From NCBI GenBank assembly GCA_017469685.1, contig JAFUFW010000026.1, positions 29,260-93,259 of the forward strand: 64,000 nucleotides of DNA, given 5' to 3'. This document shows, in pieces, positions 62,303 through 64,000 of this stretch; position 1 is the stretch's first letter; each line of letters opens with the position of its first letter. The position numbers and the translations under genes are program-made. The DNA comes from Bacteroidaceae bacterium (GTDB lineage Bacteria > Bacteroidota > Bacteroidia > Bacteroidales > Bacteroidaceae). The notes below the pieces were generated by a model. That model searched no databases, was not told the origin of the DNA, and was given only the letters and a program-made list of their open reading frames with translations.

Positions 62303-64000
62303 ATGACTATCAAACTCTCTATTCTCAGAAACATCGCGCTGGCATCCACGCTCCTCGCTGCCGCGACGATGTCGGCACAGGGTGTGAAACCCATGCCAAA
62401 CATTCATGCTGAAGGCCGTTGGCTTGTCGACACTCACGGCAACCACGTAGTCCTTCACGGCGTCATGGACACTCCCAGCGCATGGTTCAACAGTGGCCGC
62501 TGGGGCTGGAGCTATGATGATGCCGGGCGCCAGCGCTGTCTGGACTACTTCGAGAAGCTGTTCACCGGACTCGAGGAGGCCAAGTGCAACGTCTTCCGCC
62601 TGCACCTCGAACCAGCATGGACCAACGACAACAGCATCACTGCCACCGGATTCACGAAGAACTCTAATGGCGAGACTGTGGACCCGTTAGGAAACGTGGT
62701 GGGGGGCGAGGCCGACATCTCGCACTTCAGCTCCACACGTCTGAAGACTTATCTCCGGACTCTCTACTTCCCGCTAATGCAGAAAGCTATGAAGCACGGC
62801 ATGTACGTCGTAGTTCGTCCGCCCGGAGTATGCCCAGGCGAGATCAGAGTGGATGGCTATTATCAACAATACCTTATTGACGTGTGGGACATCTTCACGC
62901 AGAACGACTCCATACGCCGCTATCCTGGGCAGATAAGCATAGAGCTCGCCAACGAGCCCGTCAGCGTGAAGAATGCCCAGGGTGCAAGCGACACGAAGGC
63001 GTTGCACGACTTCTTTCAGCCCGTAGTCAACAAGATTCGCGAGAATGGCTTCACCGGTATAATCTGGGTGCCTGGGGCCGGATGGCAGGCTTCGTATGCC
63101 GACTATGGTATATACCCCATCGAGGATGTCAATGTAGGCTATGCCGTACACGACTACGATGGCTGGTACGGCTGCTCCGATTCCCAAAATTCGACCAGCA
63201 CAGTAGCCTCTGCCACCAAGGCTAAAATATCGCAGTTCCACAAGCAGGTTCCTGTAGTGGACACCAACCCCATCATCATCACCGAGATAGACTGGAGCCC
63301 GAAGAACCCAGGCTCGGGCCACTACAACGAACACAACGAGTGGGTTGAGTCGAACTACGGCACATGGGCCACAGGCCGCACCTCTGTCTGGGGTACAATA
63401 ACCAAGGGCGTTCACGACTACTACGGCAACATCTCGATGACACTCTCGGGCACTGGCTGCCTGATCGACGTAGACACACTGATACAGAAAAACAAGGTAG
63501 TGCCTGCCTTTGGCGGACTCGAGGAGGCATGCGGCAAGGCCTGCATGGACTGGTATGCCGAGTATTACAATGTTAACTATCCCAAAGCCGACTTCAATAG
63601 CGTGCCTGTCAGCGACAACGGCGCCAAATATGTCAACCCCATTGTGCGAGCCGACTTCCCCGACCCCGACGTTATCCGCGTAGGCGACACCTACTACATG
63701 GTGAGCACCACAATGCACCACTTCCCCGGAGCCACTATCCTGAAGTCGCAGGACATGGTCAATTGGGAGTATTGCGCCCAGCCCCTCCTGCAGTTGGCTG
63801 AGACTGATCGTTACAACCTGCTCAACGACAAGAACGCCTATGCGGCAGGCATGTGGGCCTGCTCAATGAAGTACCACGGAGGTAAATTTTACCTTCTCAT
63901 CAACGGCAACGATGCCGGAGGCTGGATTCTCTCCACCACCAATCCAGAAGGCACGTGGCAGAAGAAGAAACTCTCTCGCATCTACTACGACCCGGGTATG
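62303..64000 (+). CDS. GH5-GH43 two-domain glycoside hydrolase, 3' end cut by window
   Basis: The frame opens at ATG 62303 and stays open for 566 codons to the window end. Signal peptide about 1-25 (MSAQG). Residues about 33-400 are a GH5 barrel: NVFRLHLEP, the acid/base in ELANEPV (Glu218) and the nucleophile in IIITEIDW (Glu328), ending in GGLEEACG. From about 446 a GH43 five-bladed propeller begins: NPIVRADFPDPDVIRVGDTYYMVSTTMHHFPGATILKSQDMVNWEY, with Asp454 as the expected catalytic base. GH5 endo-activity combined with GH43 exo- or side-chain activity suggests breakdown of a xylan- or arabinan-type glycan; the subfamilies are not assigned. Confidence 0.85.
   Translation, partial: MTIKLSILRNIALASTLLAAATMSAQGVKPMPNIHAEGRWLVDTHGNHVVLHGVMDTPSAWFNSGRWGWSYDDAGRQRCLDYFEKLFTGLEEAKCNVFRLHLEPAWTNDNSITATGFTKNSNGETVDPLGNVVGGEADISHFSSTRLKTYLRTLYFPLMQKAMKHGMYVVVRPPGVCPGEIRVDGYYQQYLIDVWDIFTQNDSIRRYPGQISIELANEPVSVKNAQGASDTKALHDFFQPVVNKIRENGFTGIIWVPGAGWQASYADYGIYPIEDVNVGYAVHDYDGWYGCSDSQNSTSTVASATKAKISQFHKQVPVVDTNPIIITEIDWSPKNPGSGHYNEHNEWVESNYGTWATGRTSVWGTITKGVHDYYGNISMTLSGTGCLIDVDTLIQKNKVVPAFGGLEEACGKACMDWYAEYYNVNYPKADFNSVPVSDNGAKYVNPIVRADFPDPDVIRVGDTYYMVSTTMHHFPGATILKSQDMVNWEYCAQPLLQLAETDRYNLLNDKNAYAAGMWACSMKYHGGKFYLLINGNDAGGWILSTTNPEGTWQKKKLSRIYYDPGM

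Noticed and set aside
1-64000. CRISPR array, rRNA genes, prophage or transposase genes
   Set aside because: No regularly spaced repeat-spacer pattern, no rRNA-like sequence and no integrase, transposase or phage structural protein was recognised on either strand.

Overview
The window is chromosomal DNA from a Bacteroidota, most likely a gut or rumen Prevotellaceae-type Bacteroidales. Supporting signs are Bacteroidota-type promoters (-7 TAnnTTTG with TTG or TTTG about 20 bases upstream), a type IX secretion (T9SS)-like C-terminal domain, DUF5686, YfhO, DUF3244 and CotH/DUF4859 proteins, M16 and S41 peptidases, SCxx-type lipoproteins, and many glycan-degrading enzymes. Core and glycan genes look GC-rich by eye. 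Two stretches, about 22.2-36.5 kb and 47.7-58.8 kb, are visibly AT-richer and hold mostly unrecognised envelope proteins.

Layout. 1-9.8 kb: six-gene plus-strand glycan operon (GH2 beta-mannosidase, membrane acyltransferase, internally deleted GH27, sialate-O-acetylesterase family enzyme, GH36, a second clan GH-D enzyme) ending at a terminator. Together these fit removal of galactosyl, acetyl and mannosyl groups from an acetylated galactomannan-like glycan. 10-17.8 kb: CotH/DUF4859 protein, M16 protease, and a T9SS-tagged putative metallopeptidase. 18-22.2 kb, minus strand: nagB, cysS, ispG, purE and tRNA-Arg. 22.5-24.6 kb: HD hydrolase, a frameshifted hypothetical gene and a 5'-nucleotidase remnant. 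24.7-36.5 kb: a tightly packed nine-gene minus-strand operon around a 1035-residue tubulin/FtsZ-superfamily protein with membrane, zinc-ribbon/Ig/MORN, periplasmic, PEGA/outer-membrane and lipoprotein partners. 36.5-41.7 kb, minus: GH27, YfhO, rpsO and two identical tRNA-Asn. 41.8-47.3 kb, plus: PfkB kinase, S41 protease, thioredoxin-fold lipoprotein, greA and HIT protein. 47.3-47.6 kb: repeats. 47.7-58.8 kb, minus: a second accessory locus with a TPR/HTH membrane regulator, DUF3244 protein, transglutaminase-like lipoprotein, and a three-gene cassette (two small lipoproteins plus a 570-residue protein) present twice, then an O-antigen-ligase/TPR protein. 58.9-61.7 kb: DUF5686 protein. 61.9-64 kb, plus: truncated sugar-transporter fusion and a GH5-GH43 two-domain enzyme running off the end.

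The best candidates for undescribed systems are (1) the tubulin-like envelope operon, which by composition could connect a cytoplasmic GTPase polymer to the outer membrane, and (2) the duplicated lipoprotein cassette, whose four small lipoproteins share a lipid-Cys to Arg leader (E-[FY]-x-T-x4-R-[KA]-T-R at fixed distance) but have divergent bodies. A third theme is precise in-frame deletion: GH27 (two), IspG (missing its usual insert domain) and the transporter fusion. These could be real genome reduction or consensus-assembly artefacts.
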